A DNA stretch of 64,000 nt. Source: Psococerastis gibbosa. Its lineage: Eukaryota > Arthropoda > Insecta > Psocodea > Psocidae. The position numbers were made by a program, and so were the translations under genes. A model generated the notes under the pieces. It worked only from the letters and a program-made list of their open reading frames with translations. It was not told where the DNA came from and searched no databases. Positions 10,780 through 21,209 of the stretch are shown here, in pieces. Location: assembly GCA_963971405.1 (NCBI GenBank), contig OZ020485.1:5022001-5086000 (forward strand). Direction: 5' to 3'. Numbering within the stretch: the first letter of the stretch is position 1; every line of letters begins with the position of its first letter.

Positions 10780-10830
10780 CGTGGGATCGAATTTCGCCAA
10801 GTACAGACTTTTCGAAATCCTCTAATTTCG
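10780..10830 (+). repeat. Family T SINE 3' fragment
   Basis: Contains TGGGATCGAATTTCGCCAAG followed by TACAG, TTTTCGAAATCCTCTAATTT. This matches the box B end and 3' tail of the family T SINE at 6.2 kb and the fragment at 15.6 kb. Confidence 0.45.
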
Positions 10831-10909
10831 GTTTCAACGCGGCACCTTAGGGTGTGAAAACGTAAGGGTTCGGAGTAGCTTTATCTTTAATATTTTCTCA
10901 CAGATTGCT

Positions 10910-11136
10910 GGGGCCGCACGATAAGAAGAGAAGATGGACACCTGCTACAAAGTGTGAGGGCCTATACTGTGGAGGGCACATAAGACCTATATAGGACGAC
11001 CGAGAATGTCGCTTGAAACGAAAGTGAGGGAGGACCTAACTAAAGCTAACACCCAAGACCGGAACACCTGGAAGATGAAAATCCGTGCCACCAACCCCGT
11101 GGGAAGGATAAGGCGCCGTTAAAATAAAGTAAGTAG
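10910..11136 (+). mobile_element. 5'-truncated LINE tail with 18-bp target duplication
   Basis: Flanked by the same 18 bases, ATTTTCTCACAGATTGCT, at 10892-10909 and 11137-11154. Inside, a frame reads GRPRMSLETKVREDL and then TQDRNTWKMKI before stopping at IRRR. This is the GRPR...DR..W pattern found at the extreme C terminus of several non-LTR reverse transcriptases. It ends TTAAAATAAAGTAAGTAG, a TAAAG-type tail also seen at 43.1 and 57.2 kb. The duplication and tail show insertion by target-primed reverse transcription. Confidence 0.9.
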
Positions 11137-11154
11137 ATTTTCTCACAGATTGCT

Positions 11155-11866
11155 CCAAGTAGGTATTTTGATACTATTGAGAATGGCTGCGACCTAATGT
11201 CGGATACCTCACGGTCAAACATTTTCTAAAAAGTGGCAGTAGAGACATTTTTAAATATTTGCGCAGGAAACAAATGTTCTGTAGAGTCGCTGTCCTGCAA
11301 AATCTTCCGTTTAACCCATTAGACGTTAGGATACATAAAAAAATGAATATATTGCAGCAGGACGGAAATTTGTTTCCCGTCCATTTCCCAATATAGGAGC
11401 CGTACTACAAATCTAATCAAGTCAAGAAAAGGTACAACCCCAGTTGACTACTTGGTATTCTTTTGGTACAGCGGGATAAGTGGTTGAAAAGATTTCAAGA
11501 TAATCTGGTGAGGAAAACTTTCACGTCGACAAGATCGCCAAGTTTTTCCTTCACATAGCTTCTACGTTTTCCTTATTCACCTGATTGCCAGCAGTAATAA
11601 AAAAAATACCTTTACATTGTGATTTAGCCAATTTTATGGCTGTATAGTCCAATTATCCTTAGGCCTATATAGATTAAGAGATAAATGTGCAGTAAACGTA
11701 CCTAAATATAATATAAATATTACGACTTAATTAAAATGGTTTGGACAAAAGGATTAATGATAAGAATATCACTGTGAAATTACTCCGGAATTAGAATAAC
11801 AATACATAATAATTATTTGAGATGGCAACTGCCTCAATAGTGTTGTTAGTTACTTGAGGACCACCA
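11155..11866. other. Non-coding stretch, nothing recognised
   Basis: AT-rich, without recognisable elements. Confidence 0.4.
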
Positions 11867-11874
11867 ACGGTGCT

Positions 11875-12114
11875 CAGTGGCGGACACAGAGGAGGAGGGG
11901 GGGGGGGTCATGATCCCCTACAAAAATTTGAAAAAAGGCATGGTTTAGTATGTAGCAATTATTGTTTATAGCATATAAGTATTGTATTGTATTGTATTTA
12001 TAGTATTATAAGTATTGTTCAGAAAATGGAAACTGTTACTTAAATCAAATACCGTAATATTTTTATTCTCAGTTTATACCCGAGGTGGCAAAATAAAAAG
12101 CTGTACCGCCACTG
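11875..12114. mobile_element. hAT-like MITE with exact ACGGTGCT duplication
   Basis: 240-bp element from CAGTGGCGGACACAG to CTGTACCGCCACTG. Perfect 8-bp flanks ACGGTGCT lie at 11867-11874 and 12115-12122. It includes a G run at 11896-11906 and (GTATT)n-like sequence near 11980. The ends match the CAGTGGCGG family at 7.7 and 12.7 kb. No coding capacity. Confidence 0.92.
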
Positions 12115-12698
12115 ACGGTGCTATGGAGCGTTAGGTCGAGCTTCATGACCAGACAGAAAAGGAAAACTTTTCCACCTGACCTGAATCCATCCAACCCTTA
12201 TTGGTACCTTACTCTTATTGGTAGAAAAACGTTGCTGCTGGGCTTGTTGCTGACCACAACACTACAAATAGAGCAGTGGTCAAGAGAGAGGATACTTAAC
12301 CATTCATCAGGCCTTGACCTAACATAGGCTATCATTCCACGGGGTTTTTTGTTTTTATATTTATATACACGGTACTCATTATTAGAAAAGCTTTGTGATA
12401 GCCGAATTTTATTATTTCAACGTATTTACATGTTTCAAGGTCCTAGGAACACCAACAAAAAAAATGTAAACAATAATTATTGTTATTTATTATATTTACT
12501 TATTGTATTGTATGATAGGATGACATTTGGAGCACTTAATAAAATCGAATTATTGGTGTTCCGCTTATGCAAGTTTTCGAATAAACACAGTGTTACAACC
12601 GAAATTTCTTCAACCAAAGTTAATTTAATGTCAGTCAAGGGCGGGTCCAGGACAGATTTTCGGAAGGGGGCATTCCGGGAAAAGTGGGTGTAACCTAT
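12115..12698. other. Non-coding stretch, nothing recognised
   Basis: A 114-residue frame at 12349-12693 has no recognisable domain and runs into repeat-like CAAGGGCGGGTCCAGGACAG, itself resembling a hAT-type terminus. Confidence 0.4.
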
Positions 12699-12930
12699 CA
12701 GTGGCGGCGCTAGAAATTTTAAGGCGGGGGGGGCCATGGGGGGGCATGACTTCTATCCAGGAGGGCCAATGAAAAAACGAAACATTTTTCATTGGGAGTA
12801 GGTATACGGTTCAATAATTCTCCAATTTAACAACATGTAAAATATCTGAAAAGTGGGGGGGCCACGGAGGGGCCGGAGAAACTGTTGGGGGGGGCAGGCC
12901 CCCTCGGGCACCCCCGTAGCGCCGCCACTG
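12699..12930. mobile_element. hAT-like MITE, CAGTGGCGGCGCTA ends
   Basis: 232 bp from CAGTGGCGGCGCTAGAAATT to GTAGCGCCGCCACTG, with inverted ends of about 14 bp and several long G runs. It shares GCATGACTTCTATC and the GAGTAGGTATA region with the 7.7-kb element in opposite orientation. The flanks do not show an 8-bp duplication, so one flank has diverged or rearranged. Confidence 0.75.
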
Positions 12931-12958
12931 GTGCAAATTGGTGTGGTTGTCAACGATA

Positions 12959-13124
12959 CCTGCAGTCTGATCGAGGCGTTTATAATACCGGGGTTAAATA
13001 AATACCCTAAGATTATAACTGTAAACAAACAAATTTTGAATAGCACTTTCCATTATAAAATTATCTTGCTTACCAGTGGATTAAATAAATACCGGTATTA
13101 TAAACGCCCCGATCAGGCTGCAGG
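12959..13124. mobile_element. TA-flanked MITE with ~35-bp inverted ends
   Basis: Starts CCTGCAGTCTGATCGAGGCG and ends CGCCCCGATCAGGCTGCAGG. The inverted arms continue through TTTATAATACCGG. Flanked by TA at 12957-12958 and 13125-13126, as for Tc1/mariner-type elements. It is 166 bp long and lies 28 bp after the hAT-like MITE. Confidence 0.82.
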
Positions 13125-13756
13125 TACATTAATTTACAGTGCATTACATGAAAAGCCCATGCGCTTGATGCAGGTACCATGGGGGGGGGGGGGGTCCGGG
13201 GTATGTATACCTTCTCATATACCTAATACTGCAATATAAAGTGTAGAACAGTGTTCCAAACATCAACAAAACGCGGTCTGGTAGTACTACAATACTTTCT
13301 TACTTTAGATACGATATGAGGCAGTGGGTCTATTTTTACGATTATATTTAATTCCAAGAGTAAGTTAATACTAAACAGCATAGTAGAGCCGTTGATAAAT
13401 AACATACTTGAGTCTTCGCAAGCAATTGATGATAGGAATGCAGCCCTGGAAGTAGGAACTTGGCAAAGTTTCGAGGAAGACGACAAAGTTTCCCCAGTGG
13501 TTGTCTTCAAGAAATCGGGATAGTTTGAATATCTGACCACAGTGTATATAGCGCGCACTAATTAATGGGCGGACCGCCGCGCTGTGTACAGCCGCAGCTC
13601 TCTAGTTAGCCCGTCCGCATGCCTCGTCGACTTCCCTTCGTCTTGGCTTAATCTCAAAATTTCCAAAAAATAGCAGTATAATAATCCAACCTCTGTTTTT
13701 CTAAAATTTCTTAAATAATTTTCTCAGTTTAAAAAGAGAATAATGATAATAATATA
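13125..13756. other. Unassigned stretch with a 111-residue minus-strand frame
   Basis: A G run occurs at about 13181-13193. On the minus strand 13558-13223 is open for 111 codons from an ATG, with ordinary composition but no domain that I recognise. It could be an exon piece or chance; no splice-site context convinces me. Confidence 0.3.
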
Positions 13757-13975
13757 TCGTAACTGCAAAGGCTTTAACGCCCTGAGTCAGATGAAAAACC
13801 GGTAGAATCCGGGCTGATGGGCCTTGCTATACGGAGCTACTGAGGTACAACCGTCCAAGTCTACGCAGCGCCCAGGGCTGAATGTGTTGACCGCAGCTGT
13901 TGACGAAACGTTTGGAAGTTCACTTTCATTTCGACCACGACCCATCAGCCCAGATTTTACTGGTTCTTCAATAAT
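13757..13975. repeat. Family J (Penelope-like) repeat, copy 2
   Basis: Opens AACTGCAAAGGCTTTAACG like the 5.0-kb copy. Contains CCGGTAGAATCCGGGCTGAT and GTTGACGAAACGTTTGGAAG, TTCACTTTCATTTCGACCAC and CCCATCAGCCCAGATTTTAC. The palindromic centre is reduced compared with copy 1. Confidence 0.55.
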
Positions 13976-14641
13976 AATAATTCTCTGAGCTTCTGAAGAG
14001 ATATTCATTCATCTGGCTGTGCGATAACCGCACGTTGCCTTTCCAGTGGTGTATTTGTTTGTACGTTTTGAGCACCCATTTGAAAGTAAAATTCCTTCCC
14101 AATGTCCAGGCAAGTAGTTATGGGGGGTATAGGGTTTACCCCCCCCCCCTCCACCCCTGTCGGAATGAATTGTATATTGACACATTAAAATTGGCAAGGC
14201 ACTCCAAAAAACCCCCCTGAAAATCTAGACCTGCGTCATAATTCGTGTCTGAATTCATATTATGAAGAGATAATCCTTCCCATTGCTACTTACTTTGCAT
14301 ATTTTTTCGTTTCCGAGGCAGAGACTCTAAGTTTCGTGTCTCAGTGCTAATTCAGTCTGTTATGAGTGATCAAAACACGTCTTTTGAAGCAAGAGAAACA
14401 TATCAGTGTTATTAGTATCCCTCTGAGCTCCTGCTAAGAGAGTCTTTTCCAGCAGCAGTTCATTCTGAATATCTGTTGTAAAGAGAGATTCCTCACCGGT
14501 GTTCTGTGTAGTCATATCTCATAAGACCTGAATAACTATATATTTGACTGCCGGCGGTGGGAAAACGAGAGGGGGGCATCTGAAGCCAAGGTCGGAACTC
14601 TTGAGCCGCAAGATGATTTAAGAAGGACCTCAACCAATTAA
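13976..14641. other. Non-coding stretch with a C run
   Basis: C-rich tract at about 14140-14150; nothing else recognised. Confidence 0.4.
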
Positions 14642-14969
14642 AGCGGCGTCTACACTATACCACAGTTGACTGTTGGCACTGCCAAAGCGGCAAAGCCAAT
14701 ACAATGTGGACGTGGCCGTTGGCATGAGCCAACGATTTGCCGCTGAAAATCGCTAAAGTGTCGGATTCCGTCAAAGAAAGTCAGCGAGAGCGGGTAGTGG
14801 GAACGTGCCAACCAATGGCTTCACGTGGCACCCAAGTATACCCTCCTAGTTCATACACCGGCTGAATGCCAACTCTCGGTGTGGACGGGAGGCCAGCAGT
14901 CAGATTCGCTGCGTTCGCTTTGCCGCTTTGGCAGCGCCAACAGCCAAAGTGGCATAGTGTGGACACGGC
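14642..14969. mobile_element. MITE flanked by TTAA
   Basis: 328-bp element. Left arm AGCGGCGTCTACACTATACC with GGCACTGCCAAAGCGGCAAA; right arm is the inverse, TTTGCCGCTTTGGCAGCGCC and ATAGTGTGGACACGGC. TTAA is present on both sides (14638-14641 and 14970-14973), the target used by piggyBac-type elements. Membership is inferred from the target only. The open frames inside are products of the GC-rich arms. Confidence 0.78.
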
Positions 14970-15600
14970 TTAAGGCAGTAGGAAAAGACACGAATACCCT
15001 GAAGTAATGCTGAATAGTGATTCCAGGATAGTTGAATTAGGATCCTTTTTCTCTCGTATGGTTTTGTATTTATTGCTTGATAAGATCTGCGTATTATTAC
15101 ATAGGTAATAAGACTCAATATCACAATTTTCTGCGGAATAATAATTCCCCAAAGTACAATATAACAAAGTGGAAAATGTGTTCCTCCAGTATATAATATA
15201 GAGAGTGCCAAAAAACAGAATAAAACAGTGGATAAAAATGCTTGCTCATGCAGATCCGCAGGTTATTTCGCAACACGCAAGCGGCAAACACGTTGCCCAC
15301 CACATCAGGTTGTGTTGGTTGTGAGAGATAATTTTATTTTCGTCTGCGGACACCTCACGAAGAAAACTCGTAATTTAGGAAGTTTCCCCTCGGCCGGGTT
15401 TGCCTTTATTCGTAAACCAGGCTGTGGACACCAGCAAAGATAGCGAATTTCCCATTTCTAATGCTACAGGGAATTTTTGGCGACTAGAGTAATCAGATGA
15501 TGGTCAATAATCCGAAAAATATAAGCCCGCGTCCTAGGGTAGAGTTTTCCTTGAGTAAGCCAGTTTAGTTGGATGGTCAATATGTTCGCTATAAATTAAC
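14970..15600. other. Non-coding stretch, nothing recognised
   Basis: Several short frames on both strands; none carries a recognisable motif. Confidence 0.4.
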
Positions 15601-15607
15601 CCAAATT

Positions 15608-15660
15608 AGAGGATATAGAAAAAACAGGACTTGGCGGGATTTGAACCCACGATAATTTAA
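15608..15660 (-). repeat. Family T SINE 3' fragment
   Basis: Contains ACTTGGCGGGATTTGAACCC, the inverse of a tRNA box B plus the GCCAAG junction, with GAGGATATAGAAAAAACAGG on the tail side. Matches the 6.2-kb copy. Confidence 0.5.
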
Positions 15661-15744
15661 GGTCAGTGTTATACTCGTATATTATATTGTACCATATAAT
15701 ACTACATAGTACTGTTCGCTATTCAATTTTTTTTTTTTTTTTTT

Positions 15745-16262
15745 TAGATATTTTGGTCCAAAGTCCATCCCTACTGGTAATAATGTACCCTCTCTGCGTT
15801 GGCTTTAAAATGGATCTACTATTTGCAGCCAACCACAGTGGTCCTGAGGCTTGTTTGACAATCGCGGGGTTTCTAAATTCTTTATCACCGACATGTTCGC
15901 ACCTTGCCAGAACTCAAGACTGTTTCCGAAAGTTTGTGGAAAGTAACACTGGGTTGTGTGGCCCTGCATTTACTTTTGTGTTAGCAGTCATTAGTGGCAG
16001 GTCATCGGAACCCATTTACCGGGGAACGGGCGATGTTTCGGTAGTGGATGCTGCTCCCATCGTCAGGCTGTGGAATGTGCCTTCTTCTTTTCCAAATGCC
16101 TCTTCTATGGAAGACAGGCGATCATCATGTAGTCATGATGACTACATCAGGGAATTTTAATTCCCGTTGTCTCCTGCATCCTTATGTCATTGACTCTTCA
16201 TTGAGTTCCTCCACCTTCGGGGCTGGTTTCCCAGTCTCAGGAGTAGGACAGTAGAGTGCCGT
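15745..16262 (-). repeat. Composite LINE/Penelope-like unit (family L), reverse copy
   Basis: Read on the minus strand it contains GAACTCAATGAAGAGTCAAT, GACATAAGGATGCAGGAG, CATAGAAGAGGCATTTGGAA, CCTGACGATGGGAGCAGC with CTACCGAAACATC, and ATGTCGGTGATAAAGAATTT. The same landmarks in the same order occur on the plus strand at 54.95-55.46 kb. The first part resembles a LINE 3' end with a GAAGAAG tail; the next carries the Penelope-like GATGG...GAAAC motif. A 164-residue plus-strand frame across it is antisense to the repeat and I do not accept it as a gene. Confidence 0.65.
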
Positions 16263-17186
16263 GCACAGAAATGAATGTTTTTCGCTTATCCCTGCGCAAA
16301 CTCGGCCCCCTATCCGTTCAGTTTCCACTATGCGCATCCATCTTCACCACGAAGAGGTACAGATTTGGGATTATTGAGCCATCTCCTCTGAGACCATATG
16401 GCATTAATCAGAAGCTCAACTACTTTGAAGACTAGCGCCAAGTGAAAGCTAAACACACATCGGTTGAAAAGTATCGAAGTTTCGGTAAAGAACACAATGC
16501 TTGTAGGTGCCATGCAGTATTTCTCAGCGAGACCTTTCAAACGATGGTGGGAACCGCTATAAGTCATTTGGCTTCAACTTACCTGCAATAACGAGGGCCA
16601 AAAGCAGCGCTAACAGCGGAGCGTTACAGGCCATGCCGGTTGCTAAGGATGACGTTCATTATGCAGGGCGTTGTGGTCTCTGCAAATAAAATAAAAAGTT
16701 CATTTTTATGGGGTACAATCCAAAATTATAACCATTAAAAGGATTATTTTCACTGACAAATTGCAAGATGGTGATATCATGACAATAATTGGGTGTTGCA
16801 AATTTCGTTGAATTGGGCTTCATTGAAATGGACCCTTAAGGAAAGGATTTTCCTCCCTCTACCCACTTACAAACTGTCAGTCACAGTCACAAAGAAAACA
16901 CTCCCTCTCACCCCTCCTGTTTGCCGCCATAGAACTATCAACGTCTGCCCGTGATGGATAGAAAAACAAAGAGCCACCACTGCGCGCTCTCATTAATTAC
17001 CCCCGTGCAAAACATACGGCCACGAATCTATCATCCACCTTTGACTTCCACCAATTCCGAGTTTTTGCCATTCCACCAATTTGATGAGTAATTACCGTTT
17101 CTTGGCTATTTTATAGTTCAGTATTTAATGCTAAAATCCCTAAATGCGGTATCTCATGTCACAGCTAAGAAAAATAATAATTTTCT
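16263..17186. other. Non-coding or unassigned stretch
   Basis: Moderately GC-rich from 16300 to 16680 with frames on both strands (79 codons minus, 60 codons plus), none recognisable. 16700-17186 is AT-rich with nothing seen. Confidence 0.35.
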
Positions 17187-17188
17187 TA

Positions 17189-17327
17189 GGCGGGGTTTCC
17201 ACATACGTCAATGGTCAATGAGAAATAGGAAATTCACGTTTTAGCAGACATTAAAGACATACTAAAAATGTCTGCTACCACGTCAAAACCATATTTACCA
17301 TTGACCATTGACGTATGTGGAAACCCA
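17189..17327. mobile_element. Short palindromic MITE (family C), copy 2
   Basis: Starts GGCGGGGTTTCCACATACGT after TTA (17186-17188). Ends GACGTATGTGGAAACCC, where the right terminus has decayed. The loop-proximal arms read TTTTAGCAGACATTAAAGAC and ATGTCTGCTACCACGTCAAA, the block shared with family A. Confidence 0.78.
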
Positions 17328-17470
17328 GTCGTGATTTGGCGACGTCTGTTCCATTGTAGTGATAGGGCTCGGCGAATGGTTTGTGCAAAACCACAGAGTC
17401 TAATTCGAAAGCTTTCGATGATCTGGCGTGTCTAGGGGCAACCCGTGTACTTTCGTGTGCACTTCCGAAA

Positions 17471-17842
17471 GGCGCCCATTCCACCGACCGGCTAGGGCTA
17501 TTTACAAAAACGGTGACGTGGTAGCAGACATTCAAGACTTAGGTGGAGTTTCCTCCGACCTCACATTGCAGAATGGGAATGACATTGACGGAAATTAGAA
17601 TTTTTCTTTTTATAGAAATCTATTAAAATGTTTGCACTTAACATATCTCATGACGCCATTTTTTAATTTTAGTTTGTTTGTTTGTGATTTTGCTGTATGA
17701 TCATTGATCAATTTTAACTATGGCATAGAGGAAAATAAACATTTCCGTCAATTCTGCAATGCGAGGTCGGTGGAAACGCCACCTAAGTCTTGAATGTCTG
17801 CTACCACGTCACCGTTTTTGTAAATAGCCCTAGCCGGTCGGT
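17471..17842. mobile_element. MITE family A, copy 2, right end clipped
   Basis: Starts GGCGCCCATTCCACCGACCG and runs through the standard A arms (GACGTGGTAGCAGACATTCA; CTCACATTGCAGAATG) and the ATGACGCCATTTTTTAATTT core. The right arm stops at TAGCCCTAGCCGGTCGGT, before the final GGAATGGGCGCC. No target duplication is visible. Confidence 0.78.
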
Positions 17843-17954
17843 CGTCGTGTAATCTTCTGCTACAAAGGAAAAGACGCCAGGAAATCCCGACTGCGAGAAC
17901 CGTCCGTGTGTACCGAGTCTAAGTTAGACATTTCACGGGAGGCTTTTATATTGT

Positions 17955-18112
17955 ATAATTAATTGTTTCATCTATCAATTTAGTGCTTTGGGATAGGGAT
18001 AGTCGAGACAACCGAAATTTAACCCTAGAACAATTGTTTACCATGGAACTAGCCAAATATTATTATCTCAGTACCTATATAATTAATGGGAAAGCATGTA
18101 CCGGTTTTTTTT
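17955..18112 (-). repeat. Repeat G2 end fragment
   Basis: Shares ATCAATTTAGTGCTTTGGGA and AAAGCATGTACCGGTTT with the larger G2 copy ending near 44.17 kb, in the same orientation. It represents only the GAACCGG-side end of the element. Confidence 0.5.
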
Positions 18113-18136
18113 ATAGACATAGGCATATTTATAAAG

Positions 18137-18290
18137 AGGTCCCTTAAATCTTGCGCGGCCAATGACCCCATGGATTATCGGACATGATTGGTATTATTTC
18201 CGAAAGAATGTTATATAAACAGGAAAACTGATATACCTAGGCCTTTGATGTTAACTTACACTCACTACACATGATAATCGACAAGCTTAC
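18137..18290 (+). repeat. Unnamed interspersed repeat Q, copy 1
   Basis: AGGTCCCTTAAATC, GGCCAATGACCCCATGGATT and TTTCCGAAAGAA correspond in order to 21.21-21.35 kb. No ends, tail or coding content could be defined. Confidence 0.5.
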
Positions 18291-18299
18291 TATTGGCGT

Positions 18300-18784
18300 G
18301 ACATGGCCAAGTTCAGGTACAAGTAAGCCTGCTCTGTAAATAAATCAATTAAGAATTTTTTGCAAGTTAAAATTTACATCAAGTTAAACATTAAAAAGAA
18401 ATGCCATGATAGGATTAATAATTTTATGCGCGCACCATGGCATTTTCCTCAATTTTCCTCTAAACTTAATGAAGTAGCCGGCATACTTTACAAGTTATTG
18501 TGCAGTGATGCGCTTCAGTTTTTGACTTTTTGATGGATCGCTACGCTAAGTCTCCCAGCAACGGTAATTCATCAAGCCCTCTCCGAAACCCCTAAATTTA
18601 CTCTTTTACAATTTTATCCAGCTTTATGATTATCAGCTGCTTTTTTAACGGGGTTTTAAATATTAAAACATGATGCAAGAATTTTGATCCCATATACTGA
18701 AACGAAACAATACGATAACTAGTCGGTATTACAATAGAATTAAGAAACTACGATGATGCCCTCAGAACTATAACGACTACAATA
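18300..18784. other. Non-coding stretch, nothing recognised
   Basis: AT-rich, no repeat recognised. Confidence 0.4.
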
Positions 18785-19180
18785 TATTGTATGTGAAGTT
18801 GAAAAAAATAGTTAATCATTTTTTGACGCCTTTTTGAAGTTTGTTGGGGGTAAACACCCCAAAATTGAGTTAGCCCAAATTTAAGAAAATTATGCTCTAG
18901 AGATATGATTTTGGGAAACCCTATCCCAAATTAATTTCTTTAAAATCCATAAAGTAATTTGTCCACAAACCGATGGACAGACAGACAATATAATTAAAAA
19001 TAGACTTTCCAAGTACTTGGAAGTACGCTTTCAGAACGACCATGGCCTATCATTCCGGAATCTACTCCTTCGTCAGGCAGATAAACATTTCGTAAGAACC
19101 TCGTTTTCTAATTGCTATCCTGGGACCTCAAACGTGTGAAATCTCGAAATCGAAAATTTCGATCATGACAAAGTTTTTCT
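18785..19180 (+). repeat. Diverged repeat G fragment with family J insert
   Basis: The right half of repeat G: AAAATTGAGTTAGCCCAAAT, GATGGACAGACAGAC, AACATTTCGTAAGAAC, GGACCTCAAACGTGTGAAAT. About 90 bp (near 18990-19075), including GGAAGTACGCTTTCAGAACG and CCTATCATTCCGGAATCTAC, interrupts it and matches family J at 46.3 kb. G was therefore present before J arrived. Confidence 0.6.
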
Positions 19181-19195
19181 TGTAGGTATACTTCT

Positions 19196-19515
19196 TCTTC
19201 TATAAGTTACAGCCGGCTGGCTGGTTGGCAGCAACATGTGGCATTAATGTCTCCACTCCCCTCGATCCTGACAACCCCTCTTCAGCTCCACGTATGTATT
19301 GGCCACTACATCCTCCATAACTTGCTGCAGATACTCTTTTCTCCGGCGCCCAGGTCGGGTGACGTCTTCCATTGTTCCCTCTATGATACAGCTTACGACG
19401 AACTTCTCGTGTCGAAGCAAATGTCCAATCCAGTGAGCTCTTATTTTACTTATCGATGTAACCAGAGTTTTTATTTAGCTTACTCTGGTTAGAACGTCCT
19501 CATTTGTAACTTGCA
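19196..19515 (-). pseudogene. LINE reverse transcriptase C-terminal fragment, CR1/L2-like
   Basis: The minus strand encodes the C-terminal pattern of a non-LTR reverse transcriptase, in order: a HWIGHLLRHE-type segment, IIEGTMEDVTRPGR, RKEYLQQVMEDV, YVELKRGCQDRGEW. It is about 80% similar at DNA level to the copy at 59.3 kb (IIEGTLEGVNRPGRPRKEY). It ends in a stop after the RGEW motif. Only the last ~100 codons remain; frame changes are present. The plus-strand frame here is a shadow. Confidence 0.72.
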
Positions 19516-19692
19516 CTAACTTCTACAAATAGGAAAGCAATAACAATCTTCTCTTATCTTTTTGCCACTCCAAAATTACTGTATGCACAAATGGGGACTT
19601 AGTATTCACTGAGTTTTAATGCCACATCCAAGACAGAATGGTCAAAAGCGGGCTAGTACGTGTGTAAGTAGTGGGGAGGGGGGGGGGGGTGG

Positions 19693-20150
19693 TTAAATGT
19701 TCAAGAAGAGACCGGTGGCTCTTAGGAATTGAATGATATTATTTGTGGCTGTTATTGTGTTTCCTAGAGCATCGGAGAGGGAGGAGGGTGCTCGTAGGAC
19801 GGAGGCTCGTTGGACCGAGTAGGTTGGGCAATCGAGAAGAAGGTGAGCTATTGTGGGGGCCACTCCGCACCTTGTGCATAGGGGGGGGGGGCGCCTCATT
19901 CCTCATCAGATGTTTGTGAGTGAGGTTTGTATGCCCTATTCTAATTCGGGCCAATACAATTTCCTCCTTGCGGCTGATTCGATAGGACGTGTCCCATTCT
20001 GTTATGATGGGCTTAACTGCTCGCAATTTGTTTTGCACGTAGGCTGGCCCATTCCAGATTTTCTGTTGCCATTTTTTCAAGATAGATTTGCGTAGGTAAT
20101 TGTTTACGTCACTTAGTACCAGGGTGGGCCATGGGGCAGACACTAGTCTG
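19693..20150 (-). pseudogene. LINE ORF2 RNase H-tail fragment, Jockey/I-like, frameshifted
   Basis: On the minus strand the first frame reads KWQQKIWNG, then ARIRIGHTNLTHKHLMRNE. The frame then shifts at a run of 10 G (19881-19890) into CTRCGVAPTIAHLLLDCPTY, ending IIQFLRATGLFLNI and stop. This is the R.GHT.LTH...M....P..C..C...TI.HLL..CP.Y...FLRATGLF signature of the C terminus of Jockey/I-clade elements. The only clear lesion is the homopolymer shift. Only ~150 codons of an ORF2 of roughly 1000 remain. Confidence 0.85.
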
Positions 20151-20196
20151 TAGGTTCATGTATAAGCTGTGCTGAAACACATAATGTAAAGACACC

Positions 20197-20275
20197 ACAC
20201 CTCGTACTCTAACTCGTACTCTAACTCGTAACTCCAACTCGTACTCTAACTCGTAACTCCAACTCGTAACTCTAG
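20197..20275 (+). repeat. Tandem repeat of 12-13-bp units
   Basis: Alternating ACTCTAACTCGT and AACTCCAACTCGT units, about six in all. It lies downstream of the LINE tail on the opposite strand. Confidence 0.8.
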
Positions 20276-21205
20276 TAACATGGTTGCACTTACCTGTAAC
20301 TTAGCATCCATTCAGTAAACTGTCTTATATTATTGGACATACGACTTTAAATTGGGATTGTTTCTAAGTTTGTTTTTTTATGTACCTACTTGATGGTTAA
20401 AAGTGACTGATTAAAGTATTGTCAATTGTCTATTGTCTACGGAGGATCGTCTACCTGTGATTAGGCCTAGATCTCCTTGGGTTAACTTGCTATGGCCATT
20501 TTTCACAATGCACAATACGCCCCTGTTAAAAAAATTTGAAAATCTGTTATGGCTAGTCTAGTATGCAGGTCACGTCATTATGCAGTCAAAATAAGGTTAA
20601 GTTAAAATATTTTGTGAAAAGACGATTTCACAAAAGTTCAACCAACTGCTATGCAAATAATACAAACTCACTGCGGTATATACGGTACGCTCGGACCAAA
20701 AAAGCACCAGTCCTGAAATTGGAGAATCCATCTCGCAAAGACTTGGGGATAAAGAATAAGAAGAATTTAATTTGGATATTGGAAGAGGAGAAGATTCCCA
20801 ATCCCCCTGTAAAATTTCCAACGGCTTATTTTCTTTGTGAAAATCTTTACTCACTCTGAAAATTTTCTTTTGGGCTTTCATTTTTGCAAAATATGGATGA
20901 ATACTGATGGAGAATGTTTTGATTTACTTAAAATGTGTTGTGATTGCTCAGGGTAACTATGCAATGTGTTTCTGCTCGTACTAGGGTGTACGGGGAAGGC
21001 TTGTGCTCTCGAAGTTCAGGGGAAGAAACCTCACAGGTTAAAAGACAAAAAATGGTCTGTTTGAATTTGGAAAAATATAAGGTTATGAGCAGGTGCCCCA
21101 TTAACAACACTGTCAGCTGATTGGTCCCCCACTCCAGTGCAACCCCAATAACTACCATTAAGACCCACTGCTGAATTTACTCATTAAATTATGTTGACCA
21201 GGCCT
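20276..21205. other. Non-coding stretch, one unexplained 98-codon frame
   Basis: A plus-strand frame at 20563-20859 is basic and lysine-rich with no recognisable domain. ACGCCCCTG near 20520 resembles a hAT-type terminus without a partner. Confidence 0.35.
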
Positions 21206-21209
21206 ACTT

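Noticed and set aside
12853..13239. 128-codon plus-strand frame
   Set aside because: It spans the end of a hAT-like MITE and a TA-flanked MITE.
14781..15007. Overlapping frames on both strands near 14.9 kb
   Set aside because: They lie in the GC-rich arms of the TTAA-flanked MITE.
15666..16160. 164-codon plus-strand gene
   Set aside because: It runs antisense across a composite repeat that recurs in the opposite orientation at 55 kb.
20197..20275. CRISPR-like array
   Set aside because: Units are directly adjacent without spacers and the DNA is eukaryotic; it is a simple tandem repeat.
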